A stretch of 64,000 nucleotides of DNA from Epilithonimonas sp. JDS (GTDB lineage Bacteria; Bacteroidota; Bacteroidia; Flavobacteriales; Weeksellaceae): assembly GCF_021261315.1 (NCBI RefSeq), contig NZ_JAJSAX010000007.1:99510-163509 (forward strand). Direction: 5' to 3'. Within the stretch, counting starts at the first letter, position 1. Each line of letters begins with the position of its first letter. The notes under the pieces are model-generated. The model did not search any database. It was not told where the DNA came from and worked only from the letters and a program-made list of their open reading frames with translations. The translations under genes were made by a program, and so were the position numbers. Shown here one piece after another: positions 8,200-15,670 of this stretch.

Positions 8200-8216
8200 T
8201 TTTAATGCTACTTTTG
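8185..8216 (+). promoter_or_regulatory. Bacteroidota-type promoter of the arabinose-donor operon
   Basis: TTTG (8185-8188), a 20-nt spacer, then TACTTTTG (8209-8216) match the Bacteroidota -33 TTTG / -7 TAnnTTTG consensus. Transcription would start near 8222, only 15 nt before the ATG at 8237. This also argues against the longer in-frame start at 8186. Confidence 0.7.
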
Positions 8217-8236
8217 TAAGATTATTAAAACTATTG

Positions 8237-9124
8237 ATGAAAAACTATTTAAAATTAATCAGAGTGGAACAATGGGTCAAGAATCTGTTTGTTTTTGCTC
8301 CGTTATTTTTTTCAGGTAAAATTACCAATTCTTATTTGTTCTACGAGAGTATTTTCGCATTTCTGGTTTTCTCTTTGACAGCAAGTTCTATTTATATAAT
8401 CAATGATTATTTTGATATCGAATCCGACAAAAAACATCCCGAGAAGAAAAGCCGTCCATTAGCAAGTGGTGCGGTTTCCAAGAGAAGTGCGGAGATTTTA
8501 TTTGTCTTTTTGGTATTGTTGTCAATAGCTTCTATTTTCTTTGGTAATTATATTTTTCATACTAATTTTTGGAAGTTCGGGGTAATTATAGGATTCTATT
8601 TTGTGATGAATCTTTTATATACGTTTAAACTAAAACATGTAGCAATTGTTGATATCTGTATTATTGCGATTGGATTTGTTCTCAGGGTTTTAGCAGGTGG
8701 ATATGTCACTGGGATTATTGTGACCAATTGGGCAATTCTATTGACTTTCGTTTTAGCCTTAGTTTTAGCAATCGGAAAAAGAAGAGGTGAATTGATCAAT
8801 GCCCAGATTTCCGGGAAAACCAGAAAAGCACTGGACGGCTATAATGTTCAGTTTGCAGATATTGCCTTGTCTATAAGCTGTACTTTGGCGATTATATGTT
8901 ATTTGATGTTCACCTTGTCGCCGGAAGTTCAGGCGCGATTTCATCCAAGGGTTTTTTACACCGTGATATTTGTTGTGTTTGCATTTCTGAGATATTTGCA
9001 GCAAACGTTGGTTTACAACAAAACCGAATCACCAACCAAAATAGTTTATAAAGACCGGTATATTCAGATTACAATTGTACTTTGGGTAATTGTTTTCTTG
9101 CTGCAAATCTATTTTAAAAAGTAA
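8237..9124 (+). CDS. UbiA-family prenyltransferase, likely polyprenyl-phosphate phosphoribosyltransferase
   Basis: The ATG at 8237 gives 295 residues starting MKNYLKLIRVEQWVKNLFVF. The family Mg-diphosphate motif is N56-D57-x-x-D60-x-x-x-D64 (NDYFDIESD), and about nine hydrophobic helices follow. The RxxQWxKN start and the NDxxDxxxD motif are typical of decaprenyl-phosphate phosphoribosyltransferases (Rv3806c type), which transfer phosphoribose from PRPP to a polyprenyl phosphate in the inner membrane. The gene heads a same-strand run with DprE1, DprE2 and a HAD phosphatase, which strongly suggests this substrate rather than a quinone precursor. The lipid carrier here would probably be undecaprenyl phosphate (inference). 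An in-frame start at 8186 was rejected because it precedes the probable transcription start. Confidence 0.88.
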   Translation: MKNYLKLIRVEQWVKNLFVFAPLFFSGKITNSYLFYESIFAFLVFSLTASSIYIINDYFDIESDKKHPEKKSRPLASGAVSKRSAEILFVFLVLLSIASIFFGNYIFHTNFWKFGVIIGFYFVMNLLYTFKLKHVAIVDICIIAIGFVLRVLAGGYVTGIIVTNWAILLTFVLALVLAIGKRRGELINAQISGKTRKALDGYNVQFADIALSISCTLAIICYLMFTLSPEVQARFHPRVFYTVIFVVFAFLRYLQQTLVYNKTESPTKIVYKDRYIQITIVLWVIVFLLQIYFKK

Positions 9125-9202
9125 ATCGCAAGAAAGATTAAAAACAATGATGAAGATATTGATGCGAGTCAAATTGACTTATAAAAAAATACACATTTAC
9201 AG

Positions 9203-10519
9203 ATGAAACCAAATTTTGTACAGAAAGTGACTAACTGGGGAAATTTCCCAGTGGTCGAAAAAGAAATGCGGTCAGACGATTCTGTTTCGAAGATTAAAAA
9301 ATTTGTAAAAGATCATAACGAAGTCATCGCAAGAGGAAACGGACGTTGCTACGGCGATGCTTCTCTTGGTGAACATATTTTCTCAACCAAAAGACTCAAC
9401 AAGTTTATTTCTTTTGATAGATTAAATGGCGTGATCGAATGCGAATCCGGCGTTCTTTTATCCGATATTTTGGAGGTTTCTGTTCCGCAAGGTTATTTTC
9501 TTTACGTGACGCCGGGAACCAAATATATTTCCGTTGGTGGCGCCATCGCATCCGATGTTCACGGGAAAAACCACCACGCAGAAGGTTGCTTTTCGGAATA
9601 TGTGATTGAATTTAAATTGGTGAACGAAAATGCCGAAGTCATCACTTGCTCACGTGAACAAAACTCAGACAAATTTTGGGCAACGATTGGCGGAATGGGA
9701 TTAACAGGAATTATTCTCTCAGCCAAATTCAAACTGAAAAATATAGAATCCGTTTACATCAAGCAGGAAAGTATCAAAGCTGAAAATCTGGATGAGGTTT
9801 TCCGATTGTTTGATGAAAGCGAAGATTGGACTTACAACGTCGCTTGGATTGATTGTTTTCAAAAAGGAAAAAACTTAGGAAGATCAATTTTAATGAGAGG
9901 CGAACACGCTTTGAAAGCCGAATTGCCAACCAACCTTCAAAAGAAAACTTTAAAGCTGAAAGAGAAACCAAAGCCGACGATTCCATTCTATTTTCCTGGA
10001 TTTGTTCTTAATTCTTTGAGTATTAAGATTTTCAATTTCCTTTATTATAACAAGCAGACGAAGAAACAACTCAATAATTTCATTGATTACGAAACGTTTT
10101 TCTACCCATTGGATGTGATTAATGAATGGAACAAGATTTACGGAAAAAGTGGATTTATCCAATACCAGATGGTCATCCCGAAAGAAAATGGCAAAGAAGG
10201 AATGCGACAAATCCTTGAGACGATTGCAAAAAGTGGAAACGGTTCTTTCTTAGCAGTTCTAAAGTTATTCGGGAAAAATAATCCACAAGCTTACAATTCT
10301 TTCCCAGTTGAAGGTTACACTCTGGCTTTGGACTTTAAAGTGAACAAAGGTCTGAAAAAACTCGTTGACCAACTCGATACAATTGTAGAAAATTTCGGTG
10401 GAAGAATTTATTTGACCAAAGACAGTATGAGCCGTTCATCGCTCACGAATTATCTTCAAAACGTTGATTCCTCAAAGTTTGTTTCACTTCAGCATAAGAG
10501 AATTATTAATAATGGTTGA
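9203..10519 (+). CDS. dprE1: Decaprenylphosphoryl-beta-D-ribose oxidase homologue
   Basis: The protein has 438 residues, close to mycobacterial DprE1. It is a VAO/FAD_binding_4 flavoenzyme: RGNGRCYGDASLG at 44-56, VTPGTKYISVGGAIASDVHGKNHH at 102-125, and FWATIGGMGLTGII at 158-171 match the FAD-binding regions of Rv3790. The catalytic-site Lys418 of M. tuberculosis corresponds to Lys406 in YLTKDS, and Asp389 to Asp377. Cys387, the covalent target of benzothiazinones, is Ala375 here (GYTLALDF); the 31-residue spacing to the Lys is identical. The enzyme oxidises polyprenylphosphoryl ribose at C2', and the DprE2 partner then reduces the ketone. The stop codon lies inside the first unit of a heptamer array preceding dprE2. 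Confidence 0.92.
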   Translation: MKPNFVQKVTNWGNFPVVEKEMRSDDSVSKIKKFVKDHNEVIARGNGRCYGDASLGEHIFSTKRLNKFISFDRLNGVIECESGVLLSDILEVSVPQGYFLYVTPGTKYISVGGAIASDVHGKNHHAEGCFSEYVIEFKLVNENAEVITCSREQNSDKFWATIGGMGLTGIILSAKFKLKNIESVYIKQESIKAENLDEVFRLFDESEDWTYNVAWIDCFQKGKNLGRSILMRGEHALKAELPTNLQKKTLKLKEKPKPTIPFYFPGFVLNSLSIKIFNFLYYNKQTKKQLNNFIDYETFFYPLDVINEWNKIYGKSGFIQYQMVIPKENGKEGMRQILETIAKSGNGSFLAVLKLFGKNNPQAYNSFPVEGYTLALDFKVNKGLKKLVDQLDTIVENFGGRIYLTKDSMSRSSLTNYLQNVDSSKFVSLQHKRIINNG

Positions 10520-10589
10520 TAGTTTTTTGTTGATGGTTGATAGAAATCTATTCTCTACCAGCAACTGACAACTAACAACCGACAACTAA
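10515..10589 (+). repeat. Inverted pair of degenerate heptamer arrays before dprE2
   Basis: The left block (10515-10542) reads GTTGATA, GTTTTTT, GTTGATG, GTTGATA and contains the dprE1 stop codon. The right block (10562-10589) reads CAACTGA, CAACTAA, CAACCGA, CAACTAA and ends 5 nt before the dprE2 ATG. The GTTG cores of the left block are complementary to the CAAC cores of the right block, so the transcript could fold into an imperfect stem across the intercistronic space. Confidence 0.65.
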
Positions 10590-10594
10590 TTACT

Positions 10595-11320
10595 ATGATA
10601 ATATTAGGTTCCAATTCCGAAGTTGCACAGGCATTTGTAGAAGAATGTTTGGCGAAAGGCGAAAAATTCCAGACCATTTATCTCCTAAGTTCCAATCCCG
10701 AAACGACGGAGAAATTCGCCGGACATATTCAGGTGAAGTTTTTTCAACATTCCGAGATCATTCCTTTGGATCTGATGAATGACATCGATTATAAAACTCT
10801 GGAAAATATCAATTCTGATGTTCTGTTTTGCGCGACTGGCTATCTTGGTCTGGGAACGGAAGAAGGACTTTACGATGATGAAAATACAGAAAGAATCATT
10901 GATGTGAATTATGCGAAATTAGTTCCTGTTCTCAACTTCTTCGCCAAAAGAATGGAATCCAAAAGAGCCGGAACAATGATTGTTTTGTCATCTGTCGCAG
11001 GCGAAAGAGGAAGACAAAGTAATTTCATTTATGGTTCTGCAAAAGCAGCTTTGACGGCTTATTTAAGCGGATTGAGAAATTATCTTTTTGATAAAAAAGT
11101 CCACGTGTTGACCGTGAAACCTGGTTTTATGGACACCAAAATGACAGAAGGTTTACCACTAAATCCAGCTCTTACAGCTTCTCCAAAAAAAGCAGCCGAA
11201 GGAATTTATAAAGCTTTTAAAAATAAAAAGAATGTTGCCTACGTTTTACCAATTTGGGCGTTTGTAATGCTAATCATTAGAAACATTCCTGAGTTTATTT
11301 TTAAGAAACTTAAATTATAA
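10595..11320 (+). CDS. dprE2: Decaprenylphosphoryl-2-keto-beta-D-erythro-pentose reductase homologue
   Basis: This is a 241-residue short-chain dehydrogenase. The nucleotide-binding start is ILGSNSEVAQ (3-12), and the catalytic residues are Ser132/133, Tyr146 and Lys150 (SSVAGERGRQSNFIYGSAKA). The SAAGER-like segment, NY-A context near 105 and the C-terminal tail RNIPEFIFKKL match mycobacterial DprE2 (Rv3791) closely, including a hydrophobic C-terminal segment likely to associate with the membrane. DprE2 reduces the DprE1 keto product with NADH, completing epimerisation of ribose to arabinose on the lipid carrier. The adjacency to dprE1 makes the assignment firm. Confidence 0.9.
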   Translation: MIILGSNSEVAQAFVEECLAKGEKFQTIYLLSSNPETTEKFAGHIQVKFFQHSEIIPLDLMNDIDYKTLENINSDVLFCATGYLGLGTEEGLYDDENTERIIDVNYAKLVPVLNFFAKRMESKRAGTMIVLSSVAGERGRQSNFIYGSAKAALTAYLSGLRNYLFDKKVHVLTVKPGFMDTKMTEGLPLNPALTASPKKAAEGIYKAFKNKKNVAYVLPIWAFVMLIIRNIPEFIFKKLKL

Positions 11321-11405
11321 TTGATGAATGATAGGTCATAATTGACTTCACTTTTAACTCAAAAGAGCGATGCAAATAATCATTTATCATTCATAATTCA
11401 TCACT
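11321..11405 (+). repeat. Inverted degenerate heptamer arrays before the HAD phosphatase gene
   Basis: Left units TTGATGA, ATGATAG, GTCATAA, TTGACTT (11321-11348) and right units AATCATT, TATCATT, CATAATT, CATCACT (11378-11405) are partly complementary. The right block ends one base before the ATG at 11407. The sequence differs from the array before dprE2, but period, unit number and placement are the same. Confidence 0.6.
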
Positions 11406-11406
11406 T

Positions 11407-11994
11407 ATGAAAAAACTATATCTATTCGATTTCGACGGAACGCTTACTTACAAAGACACGATGTTTTTGTTTTTGAAGTTTTACAATCCTTCCAAATATT
11501 CGTTTCAATTTCTGAAGCATGTGCCACTTTTTATTTTATTAAAATTAAAATTAGCCAGTGCAGAAGCGGTGAAAAAGAGTTTTATCTCATCCATCTTAAA
11601 AGGTGAATCCAAATATCAGATTGAGAAAAAAGCAAAACTGTTCTTCGAGGAGAATTATCCAAGTTTGTTCAGGGAAAATGCTTTGGATTTCATTAATAAT
11701 ATCAACAGAGAAAATACGGAATCTTACATCGTTTCAGCGTCTTTGGATATTTGGGTAAAACCATTTGCGGAGAAGTTTGATATGACTTTGCTGGCTACAA
11801 AAGCGGAGTTCAAAGATGATATTTTTACAGGGAAGTTCATCGGCAAAAATTGTAATAAAGACGAGAAAGTCTGCAGAATAGAAGCGGAACTTGGTGACAA
11901 GAAATTCGACAAGATCATAGCTTTCGGAGACACTTTTGGGGACAAACCAATGTTTAAGTTTGCCAATGAATCGCATTACCGATTTTTTCACTAA
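11407..11994 (+). CDS. HAD-IB family phosphatase, candidate 5'-phospho-polyprenyl-ribose phosphatase
   Basis: The 195-residue protein has HAD motif I FDFDGTLT (Asp8 nucleophile, Asp10 acid/base), motif II Ser in YIVSASL, a basic segment further on and motif III GDTFGDKPM (Asp175, Asp179). The helical cap between motifs I and II is typical of subclass IB (phosphoserine phosphatase-like). In the DPA pathway a phosphatase must remove the 5'-phosphate from polyprenylphosphoryl-5-phosphoribose before oxidation. Mycobacteria are thought to use a PAP2-type enzyme (Rv3807c), and this HAD enzyme is the natural candidate here from its place in the cassette. That role is inferred; no substrate can be read from the sequence. 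Hydrophobic stretches near 35-50 may contact the membrane. Confidence 0.82.
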   Translation: MKKLYLFDFDGTLTYKDTMFLFLKFYNPSKYSFQFLKHVPLFILLKLKLASAEAVKKSFISSILKGESKYQIEKKAKLFFEENYPSLFRENALDFINNINRENTESYIVSASLDIWVKPFAEKFDMTLLATKAEFKDDIFTGKFIGKNCNKDEKVCRIEAELGDKKFDKIIAFGDTFGDKPMFKFANESHYRFFH

Positions 11995-12045
11995 TTTAGT
12001 ACCTTAATTTTTCGAACTTTTTCGGCTTCAAAATCTAAATTTAAA

Positions 12046-13218
12046 ATGGAAAGAATTTATCTGGATAATGCTGCAACTACGCCTCTCGACGATGAGGTGA
12101 TAGACTGTATGGTAAATGTAATGAAATTCAATTATGGCAATCCGTCGTCCACGCACAGCTTGGGACAGGAGGCCAAAACCGTTTTGGAGGAAGTAAGGCG
12201 AAAGATTGCAGATTCTTTGAAAGTAACACCTGGAGAGATTGTTTTCACCTCTTGTGGAACAGAATCCAACAACATGATCATCAAATCCGCGGTCAATTAT
12301 CTTGGCGTGGAAAGAATCATCACTTCCGCTTTGGAACACAAATGTGTTGCCGAAACCTGCCTCGAAATGAAAAAATTGAAAGGCGTAGAATTGGTTTATC
12401 TAAGACCAGATTCCAACGGCGATTTTGATTTAAATAAATTAGAAGAAGCGTTAAAATCATCAGATAAGAAAACTTTAGTAACATTGATGCACGCCAACAA
12501 CGAGATCGGGAATCTTCTCGACATCGAAAAAGTAGCGCATCTTTGCAAAGAAAATAATGCACTTTTCCATTCCGACACAGTTCAGACAATGGCACATCTT
12601 GACTTGGATTTTTCTAAAATCCCAGTTGATTTCGCGTCTTGTAGCGCGCACAAATTCCACGGCCCAAAAGGTGCTGGGTTTGCATTCGTAAGAAAATCTT
12701 CAGGATTGAAAGGAATCATCACTGGAGGACCACAGGAAAGAAGCTTGAGAGCTGGTACAGAAAACGTAACAGGAATCGCAGGTTTGGGCAAAGCTTGGGA
12801 AATATCTCAGGAAAAAATGGAGGAATATAAAAACCATATTCTTGACATCAAACATTACGCAATCCAACAATTAACAGAGAAAATATCAGGAATCAAATTC
12901 AACGGAAGAAGTGCGGACGACGAAAGCCTCTATACGGTTTTAAACGTTTTGCTTCCATACAAAAATCCTCTAATCGGATTGCAATTGGATATGAAAGGCA
13001 TTGCCATTTCTCAAGGAAGTGCTTGTAGCTCAGGTGCTTCAAAGCCTTCAATGGTTTTGATGTCCGTGTTGTCAGAAGATGATTTGGATAACAAAACACC
13101 TTTAAGAATTTCATTCAGTCATTACACCAAAAAATCGGATATTGATGCTTTGGTTGCAGCTTTGGAGGAAATAGGCAGCCAGTTCGTTATAGAAAAAGCC
13201 GATAGTTTACATAGATAA
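12046..13218 (+). CDS. Cysteine desulfurase (NifS/IscS-like, class V aminotransferase fold)
   Basis: The 390-residue PLP enzyme begins RIYLDNAATTPLD, the family start. The PLP-binding Lys203 lies in SAHKFHGPKG and the catalytic Cys327 in GSACSSG, with TEN/ERSLRAGTENV near 230-245. It abstracts sulfur from cysteine for Fe-S clusters and tRNA thiolation. The short SACSSG loop and the C-terminal extension resemble IscS/NifS rather than SufS. A thioredoxin gene follows after 66 nt but has its own promoter-like element. No IscU or SufU gene is in the window. Confidence 0.93.
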   Translation: MERIYLDNAATTPLDDEVIDCMVNVMKFNYGNPSSTHSLGQEAKTVLEEVRRKIADSLKVTPGEIVFTSCGTESNNMIIKSAVNYLGVERIITSALEHKCVAETCLEMKKLKGVELVYLRPDSNGDFDLNKLEEALKSSDKKTLVTLMHANNEIGNLLDIEKVAHLCKENNALFHSDTVQTMAHLDLDFSKIPVDFASCSAHKFHGPKGAGFAFVRKSSGLKGIITGGPQERSLRAGTENVTGIAGLGKAWEISQEKMEEYKNHILDIKHYAIQQLTEKISGIKFNGRSADDESLYTVLNVLLPYKNPLIGLQLDMKGIAISQGSACSSGASKPSMVLMSVLSEDDLDNKTPLRISFSHYTKKSDIDALVAALEEIGSQFVIEKADSLHR

Positions 13219-13247
13219 TCAACAGAAAAAATAGAATATAAATTTTG

Positions 13248-13255
13248 TAGTTTTG
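13248..13255 (+). promoter_or_regulatory. -7 element TAGTTTTG before trxA
   Basis: TAGTTTTG matches the Bacteroidota TAnnTTTG -7 consensus and lies 30 nt upstream of the trxA ATG. No clear TTG is seen at the usual -33 distance. Confidence 0.45.
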
Positions 13256-13284
13256 TATTACAAATTAACAAAGAAAAAGAAATC

Positions 13285-13602
13285 ATGGCAGTAGAAATTA
13301 CAGATCAGTCCTTTCAGGAAACAGTATTAAATTCAGATAAACCAGTTTTAGTTGACTTTTGGGCAGCTTGGTGCGGACCTTGTAGAATGCTTGGCCCAAT
13401 CATCGAAGAAGTAGCAAACGACTTTGAAGGTAGAGCTTTGGTAGGAAAAGTAGATGTTGATAACAATCAGCAGATCTCTGTAGATTACGGGATCAGAAAT
13501 ATTCCTACAGTTTTGATCTTCAAAAACGGTGAAGTTGTAGATAAAATCGTAGGTGTAGCACCAAAAGAGGTGATCGCTGAGAAGCTGAATGCTTACTTGT
13601 AA
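13285..13602 (+). CDS. trxA: Thioredoxin
   Basis: The 105-residue protein has the classic active site WCGPC (Cys30, Cys33) within VDFWAAWCGPCRMLGP, the cis-Pro segment NIPTVLIFKNGE near 74-85, and GVAPKEVI at the end. It lacks a signal peptide, so it is the cytosolic disulfide reductant. Length and motifs are those of standard TrxA. Confidence 0.97.
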   Translation: MAVEITDQSFQETVLNSDKPVLVDFWAAWCGPCRMLGPIIEEVANDFEGRALVGKVDVDNNQQISVDYGIRNIPTVLIFKNGEVVDKIVGVAPKEVIAEKLNAYL

Positions 13603-13622
13603 GAAATTAATATAATTGAAAA

Positions 13623-13655
13623 TGAACGCTTTTCCTCGGGAGAGGCGTTTTTTTT
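13623..13655 (+). terminator. Terminator after trxA
   Basis: AACGCTTTTCC and GGAGAGGCGTT form a stem with several G-U pairs around a short loop, followed by nine T. Confidence 0.8.
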
Positions 13656-13664
13656 TATATAAAA

Positions 13665-13695
13665 TTTGCAGTTGTGGATTATTGTTGTATTTTTG
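13665..13695 (+). promoter_or_regulatory. Promoter of the tRNA-Asp pair
   Basis: TTTG (13665-13668), 19 nt, then TATTTTTG (13688-13695): an exact match to the Bacteroidota -33/-7 consensus. It lies directly after the trxA terminator and about 46 nt before the first tRNA. Confidence 0.8.
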
Positions 13696-13741
13696 CAACC
13701 ACAATAAACGACGATAGTTTTTCTAAGTTTGTTGGGCAAGA

Positions 13742-13815
13742 GATCCGGTAGTTCAGCTGGTTAGAATGCCGCCCTGTCACGGCGGAGGTCGCGGGTTCGA
13801 GTCCCGTCCGGATCG
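13742..13815 (+). tRNA. tRNA-Asp(GTC), copy 1
   Basis: The 74-nt cloverleaf has acceptor stem GATCCGG/CCGGATC, D arm with AGCTGGTTAGA, anticodon stem CCGCC/GGCGG with loop CTGTCAC (anticodon GTC at 13776-13778), and T arm GCGGGTTCGAGTCCCGT. The discriminator base is G, as expected for tRNA-Asp, and CCA is not encoded. Confidence 0.96.
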
Positions 13816-13848
13816 CATAAAGTTTTATCAATTGCTTTTCAAAAAATT

Positions 13849-13922
13849 GATCCGGTAGTTCAGCTGGTTAGAATGCCGCCCTGTCACGGCGGAGGTCGCG
13901 GGTTCGAGTCCCGTCCGGATCG
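13849..13922 (+). tRNA. tRNA-Asp(GTC), copy 2
   Basis: The sequence is identical to the first copy over all 74 nt and lies 33 nt downstream in the same transcript. CCA is not encoded. A terminator follows at once. Confidence 0.96.
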
Positions 13923-13924
13923 CA

Positions 13925-13953
13925 AATCCTACAATTTTATTGTAGGATTTTTT
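13925..13953 (+). terminator. Terminator after the tRNA-Asp pair
   Basis: AATCCTACAA and TTGTAGGATT form a perfect 10-bp stem with a TTTTA loop, followed by T residues, three bases after the second tRNA. Confidence 0.85.
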
Positions 13954-13980
13954 CGTTTGTATAATCTTGAGTTTAATTGG

Positions 13981-14015
13981 ACGCTTTAAAATTATTTTTA
14001 AGCGTTTTTATTTTT
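13981..14015 (+). terminator. Second terminator-like hairpin downstream of the tRNAs
   Basis: ACGCTTTAAAA and TTTTAAGCGT pair with one bulge and are followed by TTTTTATTTTT. It may be a backup terminator. The rest of the 277-nt space up to 14199 is AT-rich and holds only the -7 element at 14149-14156. Confidence 0.5.
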
Positions 14016-14148
14016 AATTAGTTATAAAAATAAAAGAATAGTTTGTAATTATTTAAAAATAATGGATTATGAATTGTCAAGATTTTATTTAGTGATTTAT
14101 TTCTTAAATATACTTTAGATAATGGCGTGCTTTTTGAAAATATGTGAG

Positions 14149-14156
14149 TATTTTTG
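14149..14156 (+). promoter_or_regulatory. -7 element TATTTTTG before the signalling cluster
   Basis: TATTTTTG matches TAnnTTTG and lies 44 nt before the ATG at 14200. The only TTTG upstream (14133-14136) is 12 nt away, too close for a normal -33 element. It is the likely start of transcription for the six-gene signalling cluster. Confidence 0.45.
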
Positions 14157-14199
14157 AAACTAAGGAAACGTAAACCAGGTATTAGACCATTTATATATT

Positions 14200-15666
14200 A
14201 TGATTTTAATTGTCGATGATAATCAGAACAATATTTATTCATTAAAAAAATTACTGGAATCCAAAGATTTTCAGGTCGATACGGCTGAATCTGGTGAGCA
14301 GGCATTGGGAAAAGCACTCAAAAATAATTATGCATTGATTATTTTGGATGTTCAGATGCCGGGAATGGATGGCTTTGAAGTAGCAGAATCCTTTGCCGGA
14401 TATAGCAAAACAAAAGATATTCCAATCATATTTTTATCCGCTGTCAACACAGAAAAACAATTTATTACCCGTGGTTATGAATCCGGCGGGATAGATTACG
14501 TGACAAAACCGATAGACCCGGAAATTCTTCTGCTCAAAGTCAAAACTTTTTATAACCTGCAGGAGAATAATCTTGCCATGAAAAAAAGCCAGCAAAGTCT
14601 GGAACTGGAAGTACAGGGCAGGAGAGAAGCGCAGGTGACAATGAGATCCGAAATCGATCATTTTCATTTGATGCTGGAAGCCTTGCCTCAGATTGCATTC
14701 ACTCTGGATGCAGACGGCGCAGTTACTTTTGTGAACAGCAAATGGTACGAATATTCCGCCTCAGAAAAAGTTTTTCCTAAAACACATTCCGACGATCACA
14801 GTATTCTGCTGGAGTTTGAACGCTGCCGAAAGAAAAAGAAAGCACTTGAGTTAGAAATTCGGATCAAGAATAGGGAAACCGGCGACTACAGATTTCATTT
14901 GCTGAGAATGTCTCCCGTTTTCGACGGAAAGTCAATTAAAAACTGGGTGGGAACTTTCACTGATATAGACGATCAGAAGAAGATTGAAAAGGAAAAAGAC
15001 GAATTCCTGAGTATTGCCAGCCACGAACTCAAAACACCTTTGACCAGCATCAAGGCTTACATGCAGCTGTTGGAACGAAAACTGAAAATTAATGAAGAAA
15101 AATCAGAAGCTGCTTATGTGACAAAAGCTTTATCACAAGTTGAAAAATTGAATAGCCTGATCACAGATCTGCTGGACGTTTCCAAAATTGAAAACGGAAA
15201 ACTCAAGATCAATAAAAAAAGAAATAACCTGGATAATGTAATCAACAATGCCATTGACACGATCATTCAGACACACGATGATAAAGTGAAAATCACACGA
15301 CACGGTTTCATTCCTGCTATTCAGATTCCATTTGATGAGATCAGAATCGAGCAGGTTTTGATTAATTTTCTGACGAATGCGATCAAATATTCTCCGGAAA
15401 ATAACCAAATCATTGTCACAACTTTTGTAGATGAAACCGAAGTAAGAGTAAGTGTTACCGACTTCGGAATCGGAATTCCGGATTTCAAACAGGATGCTGT
15501 CTTCAAGAAATTTTACAGAGTCGAAGAATCGTCTCTGCAGTTTCAGGGAATGGGGATTGGTTTGTATATTTGTTCCGAGATCATCAACCAGCACGACGGA
15601 ACAATCGGGTTATCGAGTGTGATAGAAGAAGGTTCTACATTTTATTTCACATTACCTTTAAATTAA
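14200..15666 (+). CDS. Response regulator-PAS-histidine kinase (REC-PAS-HisKA-HATPase)
   Basis: This 488-residue cytosolic protein has no membrane helix. An N-terminal REC domain has Asp50 in LIILDVQMPGMDGFE and acidic pair DD at 6-7. A linking helix (about 120-155) leads to a PAS domain (about 158-260). HisKA has the phospho-acceptor His275 in ASHELKTPLTSI, and the HATPase has INFLTNAIKYSPEN (N box) and TDFGIGIP and GMGIGLYI (G boxes). A kinase with N-terminal REC is an intermediate node that is controlled by phosphorylation from another kinase. It lies 4 nt upstream of a large hybrid kinase, so the two are probably co-translated and coupled. Confidence 0.93.
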   Translation: MILIVDDNQNNIYSLKKLLESKDFQVDTAESGEQALGKALKNNYALIILDVQMPGMDGFEVAESFAGYSKTKDIPIIFLSAVNTEKQFITRGYESGGIDYVTKPIDPEILLLKVKTFYNLQENNLAMKKSQQSLELEVQGRREAQVTMRSEIDHFHLMLEALPQIAFTLDADGAVTFVNSKWYEYSASEKVFPKTHSDDHSILLEFERCRKKKKALELEIRIKNRETGDYRFHLLRMSPVFDGKSIKNWVGTFTDIDDQKKIEKEKDEFLSIASHELKTPLTSIKAYMQLLERKLKINEEKSEAAYVTKALSQVEKLNSLITDLLDVSKIENGKLKINKKRNNLDNVINNAIDTIIQTHDDKVKITRHGFIPAIQIPFDEIRIEQVLINFLTNAIKYSPENNQIIVTTFVDETEVRVSVTDFGIGIPDFKQDAVFKKFYRVEESSLQFQGMGIGLYICSEIINQHDGTIGLSSVIEEGSTFYFTLPLN

Positions 15667-15670
15667 TTTT

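Noticed and set aside
8186..8236. Longer N-terminus for the UbiA-type protein (17 extra residues)
   Set aside because: It starts at a non-ATG codon, overlaps the terminator and promoter elements, and adds no family-like sequence; the ATG at 8237 gives the typical start.
13742..13922. Integration site or mobile element at the tRNA-Asp pair
   Set aside because: No integrase gene, no partial tRNA repeat and no composition change nearby; the two copies are a simple tandem duplication.
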